64,000 nt of DNA from DASSUW01 sp963730535 (GCA_963730535.1 CAVSRU010000012.1:868001-932000); one strand, 5' to 3'. Numbered from the stretch's first letter, positions 49,992 to 58,480 are shown. The notes: generated by a model not told the origin, from the sequence alone. A program made the numbers and translations.

Positions 49992-50922
49992 GCACGAGCT
50001 TGCCGCGCACGTGGCCGCCCTCGAGCCGCTCGTGGGCCTCGGCGGCCTGCTCGAGCGGGTAGGTCGCCTCGATCGTCGGGCGCAGGCTGCCCTCGGCGAT
50101 GAGGGGCGTGATGTGCTCGCCGAGGTCATAGCCGCTGGGGCGCACGTAGATGTAGTGGACCTCGTGGTGGCCGTCGCGGGGCTCGGGCGGCGGCCGGGCG
50201 ATCGAGACCAGGCGCCCGCCGGGGCGCAGGACCGAGAACGCCTGCTCGCGCGCGTCGGAGCCGAACAGGTCGAACGCCGCGTCGGACCCGGAGTCGTCCA
50301 GCAGCTCGCGCACGCGCGCGGGAAGCTCGCCGTCGGCGTAGTCCAGCGGCTCGGCGCCGAGCTCGCGCAGGAAGGCGTGGTTGGGCTCGGACGCGGTGGC
50401 GACCACGCGGGCCCCGCGTGCCACCGCGAGCTGGACCGCGAAGTGGCCGACGCCGCCCGCGCCGCCGCAGACGAACACGGTCTCGCCGCCGCGCAGGCCG
50501 AGCGCCTCCAGCCCCTGGTGCGCCGTGAGGACGGAGAGCGGCAGGGCCGCGGCCTCCTCGAACGAGAGCTCCGGCGGCATGTGGGCGAAGAACCCCTCGG
50601 GAGCGGTCGCGTACTCGGCGTACGTGCCGTACTGGAGGTGATGGCGGCGGATGTACCCGTACACCTGGTCGCCCGGCTTGAACCACGTCACGGCCGGCCC
50701 GACCTTCTCGACCACCCCGGCCAGGTCCCAGCCGAGGATGACCGGGAAGTGGTAGGGCAGCGCGTCCTTCATGTAGCCGCCGCGGATCTTCGCGTCGACC
50801 GGATTGACGCCCGCCGCCTTCACGCGCACGAGGACGCCGTCGGGCGCCACGGGCGGCACGTCGTGCTCGATCAGCTCGAGCTTGTCCCGCCCGCCCCACT
50901 CCCTCACGGCGATGGCGCGCAT
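49972..50922 (-). CDS. NADP-dependent quinone-reductase-like oxidoreductase
   Basis: This 316-residue medium-chain reductase lacks zinc ligands. It has 'GVLVRVKAAGVNPVDAKIRG', 'FPVILGWDLAGVVEKVG', 'AAALPLSVLTAHQGLEAL', and the cofactor motif 'VFVCGGAGGVGHFAVQLA'. The C-terminus 'EAHERLEGGHVRGKLVLTV' is typical. It begins 18 bases after rpsG and may be read with rpsL-rpsG, splitting rpsG from fusA. Confidence 0.85.
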   Translation of the reverse strand: MRAIAVREWGGRDKLELIEHDVPPVAPDGVLVRVKAAGVNPVDAKIRGGYMKDALPYHFPVILGWDLAGVVEKVGPAVTWFKPGDQVYGYIRRHHLQYGTYAEYATAPEGFFAHMPPELSFEEAAALPLSVLTAHQGLEALGLRGGETVFVCGGAGGVGHFAVQLAVARGARVVATASEPNHAFLRELGAEPLDYADGELPARVRELLDDSGSDAAFDLFGSDAREQAFSVLRPGGRLVSIARPPPEPRDGHHEVHYIYVRPSGYDLGEHITPLIAEGSLRPTIEATYPLEQAAEAHERLEGGHVRGKLVLTVEQE

Positions 50923-50940
50923 CGCCTGGTGTCTACCCGT

Positions 50941-51411
50941 TTACCAGCGGTAGTGCGCGAAGGCCTTGTTGGCCTGCGCCATGCGGAAGATGTCGTCCTT
51001 GCGCTTGAAGGCGCCGCCCTGCTGGGACTGCGCGTCGAGCAGCTCGTTGGCGAGCCGCTGTGCCATCGACTTCTCGCGGCGGGCGCGGGCGAACTCGACG
51101 AGCCAGCGGACCGCGAGCGTGCGGGCGCGCAGCGCGGGGACCTCGACCGGCACCTGGTAGGTCGCGCCGCCGACGCGGCGGGAGCGGACCTCGAGCACGG
51201 GCGTGAGCGCCTTGATCGACGTCTCCAGCGACTCGACCGGGTCCTTGCCCGTGCGCTCGGAGAGGATGGCCAGGGCGTCGTAGACGATCCGCTCGGCCTT
51301 GGACTTCTTGCCGTCCTGCATCACGCGGTTGACGACCTGCGAGACGAGCTTGGAGCGGTGGACCGGATCGGCCTCGACGGGCCGCTTGGTCGCTGCAGCG
51401 CGGCGGGGCAC
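50941..51411 (-). CDS. rpsG: 30S ribosomal protein S7
   Basis: S7 of 156 residues from GTG 51411, which shares a base with the rpsL stop (TAGTG): 'PRRAAATKRPVEADPVHRSK', 'VNRVMQDGKKSKAERIVYDA', 'VRSRRVGGATYQVPVEV', 'NKAFAHYRW'. It nucleates the 30S head. Confidence 0.97.
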   Translation of the reverse strand: MPRRAAATKRPVEADPVHRSKLVSQVVNRVMQDGKKSKAERIVYDALAILSERTGKDPVESLETSIKALTPVLEVRSRRVGGATYQVPVEVPALRARTLAVRWLVEFARARREKSMAQRLANELLDAQSQQGGAFKRKDDIFRMAQANKAFAHYRW

Positions 51412-51806
51412 TACTTCGCCTTCACGCCGTACTGGGAGCGGGCCTTCTTGCGGTCCGACACGCCGGCGGCGTCGAGCGTCCCGCGGATGACCTTGTAGCG
51501 CACGCCCGGCAGGTCCTTGACGCGGCCGCCGCGCACGAGCACGACGGAGTGCTCCTGGAGGTTGTGGCCCTCGCCGGGGATGTAGGTCGTGACCTCCATC
51601 CCGTTGGTGAGCCGCACGCGGGCGACCTTGCGCAGCGCCGAGTTCGGCTTCTTCGGCGTGGTCGTGTAGACGCGCGTGCAGACGCCGCGCCGCTGGGGGG
51701 CCGCGACCTTCTTCTTGCGGCCCTTGCCGGACTTCAGGCCCGGGGTGGCCAGCTTCTTGGTCTTCGGGTTGCGGCCCTTGCGGACCAGCTGCGACGTCGT
51801 CGGCAT
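51411..51806 (-). CDS. rpsL: 30S ribosomal protein S12
   Basis: S12 of 131 residues: 'MPTTSQLVRKGRNPKTKKLA', 'RRGVCTRVYTTTPKKPNSAL' (the streptomycin-site lysine lies in TPKKPNS), 'GHNLQEHSVVLVRGGRVKDL', 'PGVRYKVIRGTLDAAGV'. The residues tied to streptomycin resistance look wild type. TACTCT (51817-51822) ends ten bases before the ATG, which implies a very short leader. Confidence 0.98.
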   Translation of the reverse strand: MPTTSQLVRKGRNPKTKKLATPGLKSGKGRKKKVAAPQRRGVCTRVYTTTPKKPNSALRKVARVRLTNGMEVTTYIPGEGHNLQEHSVVLVRGGRVKDLPGVRYKVIRGTLDAAGVSDRKKARSQYGVKAK

Positions 51807-51816
51807 ACGGCGCGAA

Positions 51817-51822
51817 AGAGTA
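51817..51822 (-). promoter_or_regulatory. -10 box TACTCT of rpsL-rpsG
   Basis: TACTCT on the minus strand, ten bases before the rpsL ATG. The transcript would have a leader of only a few bases. No -35 match is seen. Confidence 0.45.
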
Positions 51823-51897
51823 GCAGCGGCCAGATGGTCTCTTCGCGGTCCCGCGCGCCCGCATGGCCGCGTACCGTGGATGCCTGGCGGCGCGCGG

Positions 51898-51933
51898 CGA
51901 AGGGGAACAGTGCCTCTGGCACGGGCCCCTTCG
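51898..51933. terminator. Two-part hairpin between ald and rpsL
   Basis: CGAAGGGG (51898-51905) pairs with CCCCTTCG (51926-51933), and inside it GTGCC (51910-51914) pairs with GGCAC (51918-51922). It lies 64 bases after the ald stop and 92 bases before rpsL. No U-run follows on either strand; it may end ald transcription. Confidence 0.45.
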
Positions 51934-51996
51934 GTGGGTGCCGTCAGGCGCCGCGGGACGTGGTCAGGCGGGTGTGCGGGATCGTGAAAGGGGCCA

Positions 51997-53127
51997 TCAG
52001 ACCGGGGCCTCGTGGCCCAGAGCCTCGAAAAGCTCGGCGTAGGGCTGTCCGGTGGCGTCGGCGACGGGCTGGTAGGTGACCTTGCCGGCGGCGACGTTGA
52101 CCCCCTTGGCCAGGCCCGGGTTCTGGCGGGCGGCGCCGGCGATGCCCTCGTCGGCGACGTGCAGCACGAACGGCAGCGTCGCGTTGGTGAGCGCGTAGGT
52201 CGAGGTGATCGGCACCGCCCCGGGCATGTTGGCCACGCAGTAGTGGGTGACGCCGTCGACCTCGTAGGTCGGCTCGCTATGGGTGGTCGGCCGCGACGTC
52301 TCGAAGCAGCCGCCCTGGTCGATCGAGACGTCGACCAGCACGGCGTGGCGCTTCATCAGCTTCAGCTGCTCGCGCCGCACCACGTAGGGCGCCTTGGCGC
52401 CGTGCACGAGCACCGCCCCGATCACGAGGTCGGCCTCCGGCAGGCGCTGCTCGATGTCGAGCGTCGACGCGTAGCACGTGTCGGCGCGGCCCTGGAAGGC
52501 GATGTCGAGCTCCCGCAGCCGGTCGATGTTGCGGTCGTAGACGAACACCGACGCCTCCATCCCCAGCGCGATGAACGCCGCGTTCATCCCCACCACCCCG
52601 CCGCCGATGATCATCACCTTCGCCGCCGCCACCCCCGGCACCCCGCCGAGCAGGATCCCCCGCCCGCCCAGCGGCTTCTCGAGCATGAACGCCCCCGCCT
52701 GGGTCGCGATCTTGCCCGCCACCTCGCTCATCGGCGCCAGCAGCGGCAGCCGCCCGCGCGTGTCCTCGACCGTCTCGTACGCCACGCACGTCGCCCCCGA
52801 CTCCACCAGCCCGCGCGTGAGCTCAGGGTCCGGCGCGAGATGCAGATACGTGAACAGCGTGTGGCGCGGCTCGAGCATCCCCACCTCTTCGGGCTGGGGC
52901 TCCTTGACCTTCACGACCATCTCCGCCTCGGCGAACACAGCCGCCGCGTCCGGCACGATCTGCGCCCCCTGCGAGCGGTAGTCCTCGTCGGAGATCGCCG
53001 ACCCCTCCCCCGCCCCCGACTGCACCAGCACCTCGTGGTCGTGCTCGACCAGCTCGCGCGTGCCCGCCGGCGTCAGCGCCACGCGGTACTCGTCCGTCTT
53101 GATCTCGGTGGGGACGCCGACCTTCAC
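51997..53127 (-). CDS. ald: Alanine dehydrogenase
   Basis: The 376-residue enzyme interconverts L-alanine and pyruvate plus ammonia with NAD. It has 'MKVGVPTEIKTDEYRVALTP', the substrate Lys in 'VVKVKEPQPEE', 'LFTYLHLAPDPEL' with the catalytic His, the Rossmann motif 'VMIIGGGVVGMNAAFIALGM' and the second Asp in 'VDVSIDQGGC'. A PucR-type regulator gene ends 13 bases upstream in the same direction, as expected for an alanine-responsive activator. Confidence 0.95.
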   Translation of the reverse strand: MKVGVPTEIKTDEYRVALTPAGTRELVEHDHEVLVQSGAGEGSAISDEDYRSQGAQIVPDAAAVFAEAEMVVKVKEPQPEEVGMLEPRHTLFTYLHLAPDPELTRGLVESGATCVAYETVEDTRGRLPLLAPMSEVAGKIATQAGAFMLEKPLGGRGILLGGVPGVAAAKVMIIGGGVVGMNAAFIALGMEASVFVYDRNIDRLRELDIAFQGRADTCYASTLDIEQRLPEADLVIGAVLVHGAKAPYVVRREQLKLMKRHAVLVDVSIDQGGCFETSRPTTHSEPTYEVDGVTHYCVANMPGAVPITSTYALTNATLPFVLHVADEGIAGAARQNPGLAKGVNVAAGKVTYQPVADATGQPYAELFEALGHEAPV

Positions 53128-53140
53128 GTGTCGTTCCTCT

Positions 53141-54749
53141 CTAGTCGGGGATCAGCTCGCGGCCCCGGAGGGCCAGCCAGAAGTCGATGCGATCGCGGGC
53201 GGAGTCCAGCGAGCGGCCGGTGAGCTCCTCCACCCGCCGGATGCGGTACCGCAGCGTGTGGCGGTGACAGTACAGGCGCCGGGCGGCCCGCTCCCACTGG
53301 CCGTTGCACTCGATGAACGCCTCCAGCGAGCGCATCAGCTCGCCGCCGTACGCGCCCTCGCCTTCCTCGATCGGGGCGAGGATCGAGTCGCAGAACAGGC
53401 GCAGCGCCTCGTCGTCCTGGAGCGAGAGCAGCAGCTGGAACGAGCCGAGGTCGCGGTAGGTGGCGAGCCCGGGCGCCGACCCGTTGACGGCCAGCGCCCG
53501 CGCCTCGAGCGCGCAGCGGGCCTCGTGGAAGGCGCGGCGCAGGTCGCCGGCCGCGACGAGGCGGCCGGCGCCGGCGGCCATCTCCTCACCGATCTCGCGT
53601 GACACGCGCGCGCGCAGGCGCGAGGCGAGCCCGAACAGCTCCTCGTCGCCGCCGCCGCGCGGCGGGGCGACCAGCGCGCAGGAGAAGCGCCCGGTGCCGG
53701 CGACGAGCCCGGCCGGCGCCTCCTCGTAGAGCGCGCGGGCGAGCGCGTCCTCGGTGGCGGCCTTGAGCTGCCGCGGCGGCGCCAGGACCACGACGGCCAC
53801 CCGGTCGCGCAGGCCGAACGGCTCGAGCCGGTGGGCCAGCTCGGCACCGGCCAGCTCGCCGGAGACCAGGCTGGAGAGCACGTCACCGGCCAGCCGGCGC
53901 TCGGTGTCGTCGGCCACGCGCCGCCGCAGCAGCTCGAGCGCCACGACGGTGACCGCCTGGTGGAGCGTCAGGCGGTCGAGCTCGGTCAGCGGCCCGTCGT
54001 CCTTGGCAGCCACCAGCCAGGCCTGCGGCGCCGGACCGTCTCCGCTCACAGCCGTCCCTGGCGGGTCCTGCGGCGTGCGCGGGACCGGGAGGGCGAGCGC
54101 CCGGCCCGCCAGCTCGCCGCCCGGGGCGTAGCCGCGCCGGCCGCCGGCGCGGGCGCGGTCGCCCAGCTCGTCGGCCAGCGCCGCCACCACCGCGTCGGAC
54201 GGCGGGTCGCCGGCCGCGCGGCGGGCCAGCACCTCGCCGCGGGCGTCGAAGATGAGCGGCGGCGCCGCCGACGAGCGACGCCAGCGCGCCCGCCACGCCG
54301 TCGAGGCCGCGCTCGGAGAGCACGATGCGCTCGAGCCGCTCGTGGGCGGACAGCGCGCGCTGGAGCACCGCGTAGTGCTCGTTGACGAGATGGCTGAAGG
54401 CCTTCTCGGTCACCGCGATGAACGGCACCTCGTACGGCACCTCGAAGAGCGGGAATCCCAGCTCGTCGGCGGCCTCCGCCATCGCGCCGGGTACCGCGTC
54501 GTGGGTAAAGCCGGTGCCGAACCCGAGGCCGGCGAGCCCATGGCCGGCAAGACGCTCGACGTACTCGCGCTGCGCGCCGGGCTCGGACAGCTGGAGGCCG
54601 GTGGTGAGCAGCAGCTCGCCGCCGGACAGCCACGGCGTCGGGTCGACGATCTCGGAGATGTGGACCCAGCGGACGGCGCCGCCCATGCCCGCCTCGCCCG
54701 CTACGACGCGCACCGCGAGGTCGCGGAGCAGGTCATGCAGGGTGAGCAC
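53141..54749 (-). pseudogene. PucR-family regulator upstream of ald, split by a frameshift
   Basis: The N-terminal half (from GTG 54749, GGAG site) is the PucR sensory domain: 'LTLHDLLRDLAVRVVAGEAG', 'GGELLLTTGLQL', 'GLGFGTGFTHDAVP'. It stays in frame to 'GALASLVGG' near 54265. The sequence then continues one frame over with 'APPLIFDARGEVLARRAAGD' and on to the C-terminal HTH, 'RRLYCHRHTLRYRIRRVEEL'. One extra or missing base in a GGCGGCGCCGCCGC run accounts for it. In Bacillus subtilis the PucR-type AdeR activates ald, and this gene sits directly before ald. A sequencing error is as likely as true inactivation. Confidence 0.75.
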
Positions 54750-54804
54750 CGTGTCTCCAATCCGTCGATGCCAATGTGCCGATCTGGCCAAGCGTACCGC
54801 CGTG

Positions 54805-54810
54805 TAGCGT
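54805..54810 (+). promoter_or_regulatory. -10 box TAGCGT, leaderless spacing
   Basis: TAGCGT ends seven bases before GTG 54818, with no ribosome site. It matches the spacing seen at 26935 and 28234. Confidence 0.45.
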
Positions 54811-54817
54811 CCCGGCG

Positions 54818-55711
54818 GTGCGCCTCGCCCATGACCGAGCCGGCGAGGGGCCGCCGCTCGTGCTCCTGCACGGGATCGGGATGAGCAAGGAGGTGTGGCG
54901 GCCGGTGGTGCCGCTGCTCGCGCGCGGGCGCGAGGTGATCGCCGTCGACATGCCCGGGTTCGGCGCGTCTCCGCCTGGACCCCGCACGCTGGGCGGCCTG
55001 GCGGACGCGGTCGCGACCTTCGTGAGCTCGCTGGGGATCGACCGCCCGCACGTGGCGGGCAACTCGCTCGGCGGCGGTGTGGCGCTCGCGCTCGGCGCCG
55101 CGGGTCGTGCGCGCTCCGTCTGCGCGGTCTCGCCGGTCGGCTTCGCCGCCGGCCGCGAGGTCGCCTTCGCCCGCGCCGTGCTCACGCTCACGCGGCTGCT
55201 GGCACCGGCGACGGCGGTGCTGGCCGGCACCCGCGCCACCCGCACGCTGTCGTGCTTCTACGTCGCCGGCCGCCCGTGGCGGATCCCGCGCGAGGACGTG
55301 CTGCACTGGGGCCGCGCGTACGCCGGCGCCGCCGCCTTCTGGCCGCTGCTCCGCGCCGACTGGTCGGTCGAGGCCCCGGCGTGCCCGACGACGATCGCCT
55401 GGGGCCCCCGCGACCGCCTGCTCATCTTCTCCCGCCAGGCGCCCCGCGCCCGGCGGCGGCTCCCGGCGGCGCGACACGTCGTCCTGCGCGGATGCGGCCA
55501 CGTGCCGACCTGGGACGACCCGGCGCTCGTCGCGCGGGTGCTGCTCGAGGCCTCGGAAACGTTCTTCAGCGGTCGGTCCGGCGCAGGATCCAGAGCCCTG
55601 AGTTCATGTCGCTGGCGTAGACCAGGTCGCGGGCCTCGTCGTAGGCGACCCCCCACACCTGCGTGGTGTTGGTCAGCGTTCCGCGCTGCGACGGCCGCAC
55701 GGGGTTGTTGA
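54818..55711 (+). CDS. Alpha/beta-fold hydrolase
   Basis: The protein opens with the oxyanion region 'LVLLHGIGMSKEVWRPVVPL' and has 'IAVDMPGFGASPP', the nucleophile elbow 'GNSLGGGVAL', the Asp in 'WGPRDRLL' and the His in 'RGCGHVPTWDDP'. The substrate cannot be told. The normal C-terminus is reached at about 'LLEASETFF' (55566), but the frame stays open for another 146 bases, antisense to the end of the LVIVD gene. The last about 48 residues are therefore probably an acquired read-through. Confidence 0.78.
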   Translation: MRLAHDRAGEGPPLVLLHGIGMSKEVWRPVVPLLARGREVIAVDMPGFGASPPGPRTLGGLADAVATFVSSLGIDRPHVAGNSLGGGVALALGAAGRARSVCAVSPVGFAAGREVAFARAVLTLTRLLAPATAVLAGTRATRTLSCFYVAGRPWRIPREDVLHWGRAYAGAAAFWPLLRADWSVEAPACPTTIAWGPRDRLLIFSRQAPRARRRLPAARHVVLRGCGHVPTWDDPALVARVLLEASETFFSGRSGAGSRALSSCRWRRPGRGPRRRRPPTPAWCWSAFRAATAARGC

Positions 55712-56993
55712 CGGCCGGCGGCACGAAGTGCGCCACCTCCCGCATGCGCCGCGGGTCGGCGGCGTCGACCACCCGGATCCCGTCCGTGTACCAGGAGATG
55801 TAGAGGTCGGTCCCGGCGATCAGCGGGTTGTGGATCGTGTAGTCGCCGGCCTGCATGTCCTTGCTGCCGCTCGCGTTCGCGGTCTTGAAGGTCCCGAGCT
55901 GCCGCGGCGCCGCCAGGTTCGAGTAGTCCCACGCACGCAGGTACCCGAAGCCCTTCTCGGTCGCCGACCCGGACGTCTTGCAGAAGTCCTCGTCGGCGCT
56001 GAAGAGCACCTTGCGGCCCTCGTCGTAGTTCGACGAGTGGCCGTCGCCGTCAGCGTTGGAGGCGTACGTCGTGCGGCCACGGAAGACCGGGTTGGCGGGA
56101 GTGCTCACGTCGAGCGCGATGAAGCCCGAGTCCCACCATGACGCGAAGGCGAGCTTCCCGTCCGCCGACGGCTCGATGCTGTGGCCGTACTCCGGGTCGG
56201 GGTCGCAGCCGAGGCCCGGCGCGGGCGGCGCGCCGAGGTTCCGGTGCACGCCCCAGTTGGAGACCTCGACGGGCAGCCGGGGGTTGGTGATGTCGATCAG
56301 GCGGAAGTCGCCGCGTCCCATCCGGTCCCGCTTCCCGCTCGGCGATCCCGGCTCGCTGTACTCGCTGGTCGGCACGCTCGCGTACACGAACGTGCTGCGC
56401 AGGTCGGCGCGATGCTGGACCTCCAGCTCGTGCAGCCCGCGCGCGCAGCAGCCGGTGCCGAGGAAGCCGATCTCGGCCGGTCGCGCGGGATCGGTCACGT
56501 CGAAGACCTGGAGGCCGCGGAGGATGCCCGTGTCGGTCCGGTCGCCGCCGCAGACCTGGATCCCGACGACCGCGATGTCGCGGCCTGCGAGCAGCCCGTA
56601 GCGCGCCTGGAAGACCACGACGTCCTCGGCCGAGGTGGCCGGCGGGCTGACCAGCGTGGCGACGCGGCGCGGTCGCGACGGATCGGTGGTGTCGACGACG
56701 GCGATGCCGTCGTTGGGGCAGAAGCGCTGCTTCGAGCCCGACGCATAGTCGGAGAAGCCCCACGACCCGACGTAGGCGTGCTGCTTGTGCACCCAGACGT
56801 CGGCGTTGTAGCCGCGGCCGCCGAGATCGTCGTGCCCGACGGCGACCATGTTCAGCGCCGACCCCTGCGCCTCGGCGCTCGCGGGATCGACCCAGTCGAT
56901 CTCCGGGGACGGCGCCGGATCGTGACCCGATGCTCCGGTCGCGACGAACAACAACGCCGCTGCCAACGTGGCGACGAACGAGACCAGCCTCAT
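55566..56993 (-). CDS. Secreted LVIVD-repeat beta-propeller protein
   Basis: ATG 56993 behind a GGGGAGC ribosome site gives 475 residues with a signal peptide (MRLVSFVATLAAALLFVATG, cut after ASG). The body repeats the LVIVD pattern: 'GIAVVDTTDPSRPRRVATL', 'GLQVFDVTDPARPAEIGFL', 'FRLIDITNPRLPVEVSNWG', 'GFIALDVSTPANPVFRGRT', 'GIRVVDAADPRRMREVAHF'. Cysteines in 'GTGCCARG' and 'QVCGG' may form disulphides. It is exported, and the role is unknown. It ends 'SDMNSGLWILRRTDR'. Confidence 0.82.
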   Translation of the reverse strand: MRLVSFVATLAAALLFVATGASGHDPAPSPEIDWVDPASAEAQGSALNMVAVGHDDLGGRGYNADVWVHKQHAYVGSWGFSDYASGSKQRFCPNDGIAVVDTTDPSRPRRVATLVSPPATSAEDVVVFQARYGLLAGRDIAVVGIQVCGGDRTDTGILRGLQVFDVTDPARPAEIGFLGTGCCARGLHELEVQHRADLRSTFVYASVPTSEYSEPGSPSGKRDRMGRGDFRLIDITNPRLPVEVSNWGVHRNLGAPPAPGLGCDPDPEYGHSIEPSADGKLAFASWWDSGFIALDVSTPANPVFRGRTTYASNADGDGHSSNYDEGRKVLFSADEDFCKTSGSATEKGFGYLRAWDYSNLAAPRQLGTFKTANASGSKDMQAGDYTIHNPLIAGTDLYISWYTDGIRVVDAADPRRMREVAHFVPPAVNNPVRPSQRGTLTNTTQVWGVAYDEARDLVYASDMNSGLWILRRTDR

Positions 56994-57090
56994 GCGCTCC
57001 CCTTCTCCGCTTGCGGAGCGCATACTCGCGGCGGGTGGCCGCGGCTGTCAATGGACGTCGTGGCACACGAATCGGGTTCGTTGTGACGGG

Positions 57091-57343
57091 GGGAACGTCA
57101 ACACCGGCTGGGTAGGGAGGCTGGGAGCCGGCCGCGGCGCGTCCTCAAGGCGGGGAAAGGTGGATTTCGGCGAACCGGCGACCATCGAAATCCACCTTTA
57201 TGCGCGTCTGGAGCACAAAGGTGGATTTGGAGATATCTCCAAGCACCGAAGTACACGAAACCCCGGCTTGACCGCGACGAGGAGGGACCGACGGCACGGC
57301 CGGCTCCCTCAACCTCCCTACCCAGCCGCCGTTGACGTTCGCC
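57091..57343. repeat. Repeat element copy C: nested inverted repeats with hairpin core
   Basis: The outer arm 57091-57120 (AACGTCAACACCGGCTGGGT, then AGGGAGG) is inverted at 57313-57343 (CCTCCCTACCCAGCCGCCGT, then TGACGTT). TCAAGGCGGGG (57145-57155) faces CCCCGGCTTGA (57261-57271). AAAGGTGGATTTCG (57156-57169) pairs with CGAAATCCACCTTT (57186-57199). A third copy (57217-57228) runs into the palindrome TTGGAGATATCTCCAA (57227-57242). A 42-base stretch (57201-57242) is identical to 32876-32917 in element B. Confidence 0.88.
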
Positions 57344-57404
57344 GACGGAGAACGCCGTTGACGTTCGCCGACGGAGAGCGCCGTTGACGTTCGCCGACGG
57401 AGAT
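57327..57404. repeat. 26-bp tandem repeat at the right edge of element C
   Basis: Three copies of a 26-base unit (57327-57352, 57353-57378, 57379-57404) that starts CGCCGTTGACGTTCGCCGAC and ends GGAGA plus one variable base. The unit contains the element's own terminal sequence. The third copy runs into the stop codon of the transporter gene. Confidence 0.9.
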
Positions 57405-58285
57405 CAGGCGAAGGCGCGCGACTCGGCGGCCCGCAGCGGCGGCGGGGTCACCAGGGCGGCGACGACCACGAGCGAGAAGGCGAGGACCTGCAGGAGGATG
57501 CCGAGCGTGTCGGTCGGCATCGGGTCGCCGAAGACGACGATGCCGCCGATGATGCAGGACACGTTGGCGGCCGTCGAGGTGGAGGCGATGACGGGGACCG
57601 CCTCGCCGTCCTGGAGGCCGCGCGCGGAGGCGTAGAAGGCGACGACCGACGCGAGGGCGGCGACGCCGAGCCACGGGGAGAGGAGGATGGCGAGCGGGCC
57701 GTCGAGGCCGGTGAGCGCCTTGATGGCGACGTCGGAGACCCCGAACAGGGTGCCGGCGGCGGCGCCGAGCATGATCCCGTGGTGGTGGTCCGGGGCGCCC
57801 ATGCGCGGGCCGCTGATGAGCAGCGCGCCGATCGCGAGCATGCCGCCCTCGAAGGCGAGCATCCCGGCCAGCGAGTAGCTCGAGTGCGCGCCGTGGCTGG
57901 CGGGCAGCGTGAGGACGAGCAGGATGAGGCCGACGGCGGTCATGGCCACGCCGAGCCACTGGCGGCGGCCGACGTCGAACCCGAACAGGCGGTCGGCCAG
58001 CACGGCGAGGATGACGACGCCGGTGGAGAGCACGGCCTGCACGACGGACAGCGGCGCCAGCGCGAGGGCGGCGACGTGGAGGATCCAGGCGCCGAGCGCC
58101 ACCCCCATGCCGATCGCGAACCAGGGGGAGGAGAACAGCGCCCGCACCGTCCGCAGGGGACGCCGGATGTCGACCTTGGGGGCGGCGTTGGCGCCGCGGT
58201 GCTTGTACAGGAAGCCGAGCTGCGTGGCGACAGCGCAGGCCAGTGCGAGCAGGATCCCCAGATTCAGCGACAAGTGTGCGTTCAA
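57404..58285 (-). CDS. DMT/NIPA-like membrane transporter
   Basis: The protein has 293 residues with about nine hydrophobic spans, beginning 'LNLGILLALACAVATQLGFL' and containing 'ALAPLSVVQAVLSTGVVILA', 'LAGMLAFEGGMLAIGALLI' and 'VPVIASTSTAANVSCIIGGI'. It resembles the EamA/NIPA branch of the drug/metabolite transporter superfamily. Substrates are unknown. TTG 58285 is the best upstream start, with a second TTG at 58273. The stop codon abuts the tandem repeat of element C. Confidence 0.72.
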   Translation of the reverse strand: MNAHLSLNLGILLALACAVATQLGFLYKHRGANAAPKVDIRRPLRTVRALFSSPWFAIGMGVALGAWILHVAALALAPLSVVQAVLSTGVVILAVLADRLFGFDVGRRQWLGVAMTAVGLILLVLTLPASHGAHSSYSLAGMLAFEGGMLAIGALLISGPRMGAPDHHHGIMLGAAAGTLFGVSDVAIKALTGLDGPLAILLSPWLGVAALASVVAFYASARGLQDGEAVPVIASTSTAANVSCIIGGIVVFGDPMPTDTLGILLQVLAFSLVVVAALVTPPPLRAAESRAFA

Positions 58286-58450
58286 CCCCAGAAAAAGATG
58301 TGCCGGGTTCCAACGACCCGACTCTTCACTTCATCGGAACCCAAGCCCCCCGGCTTGAGTTCGAAGAAGCGGTGCAGCCTAGCGTTCCCCGCTCGGAGCC
58401 AGATGAATCCTTCGACTCCCTTTAGGACAGCCCTGCATCGAAGGCGGAAC
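58286..58450. other. Non-coding stretch between rpoC and the transporter
   Basis: This region is less GC-rich than the rest and contains a TAGGCT -10-like box on the minus strand near 58379-58384 and a short AAGCC/GGCTT stem. It probably holds the transporter promoter. No small gene was found. Confidence 0.4.
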
Positions 58451-58480
58451 GCGCCGGGACCCCCGCAAGGGTCCCGGCGC
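58451..58480 (-). terminator. 12-bp perfect hairpin after rpoC
   Basis: Positions 58451-58462 (GCGCCGGGACCC) pair perfectly with 58469-58480 around a six-base loop, seven bases after the rpoC stop. No U-run follows. It is the strongest stem in the window and the likely end of the rpoBC transcript. Confidence 0.65.

Noticed and set aside
57327..57404. CRISPR array or VNTR inside a coding gene
   Set aside because: The units are contiguous without spacers and lie outside the coding frame except for the first base of the stop codon.
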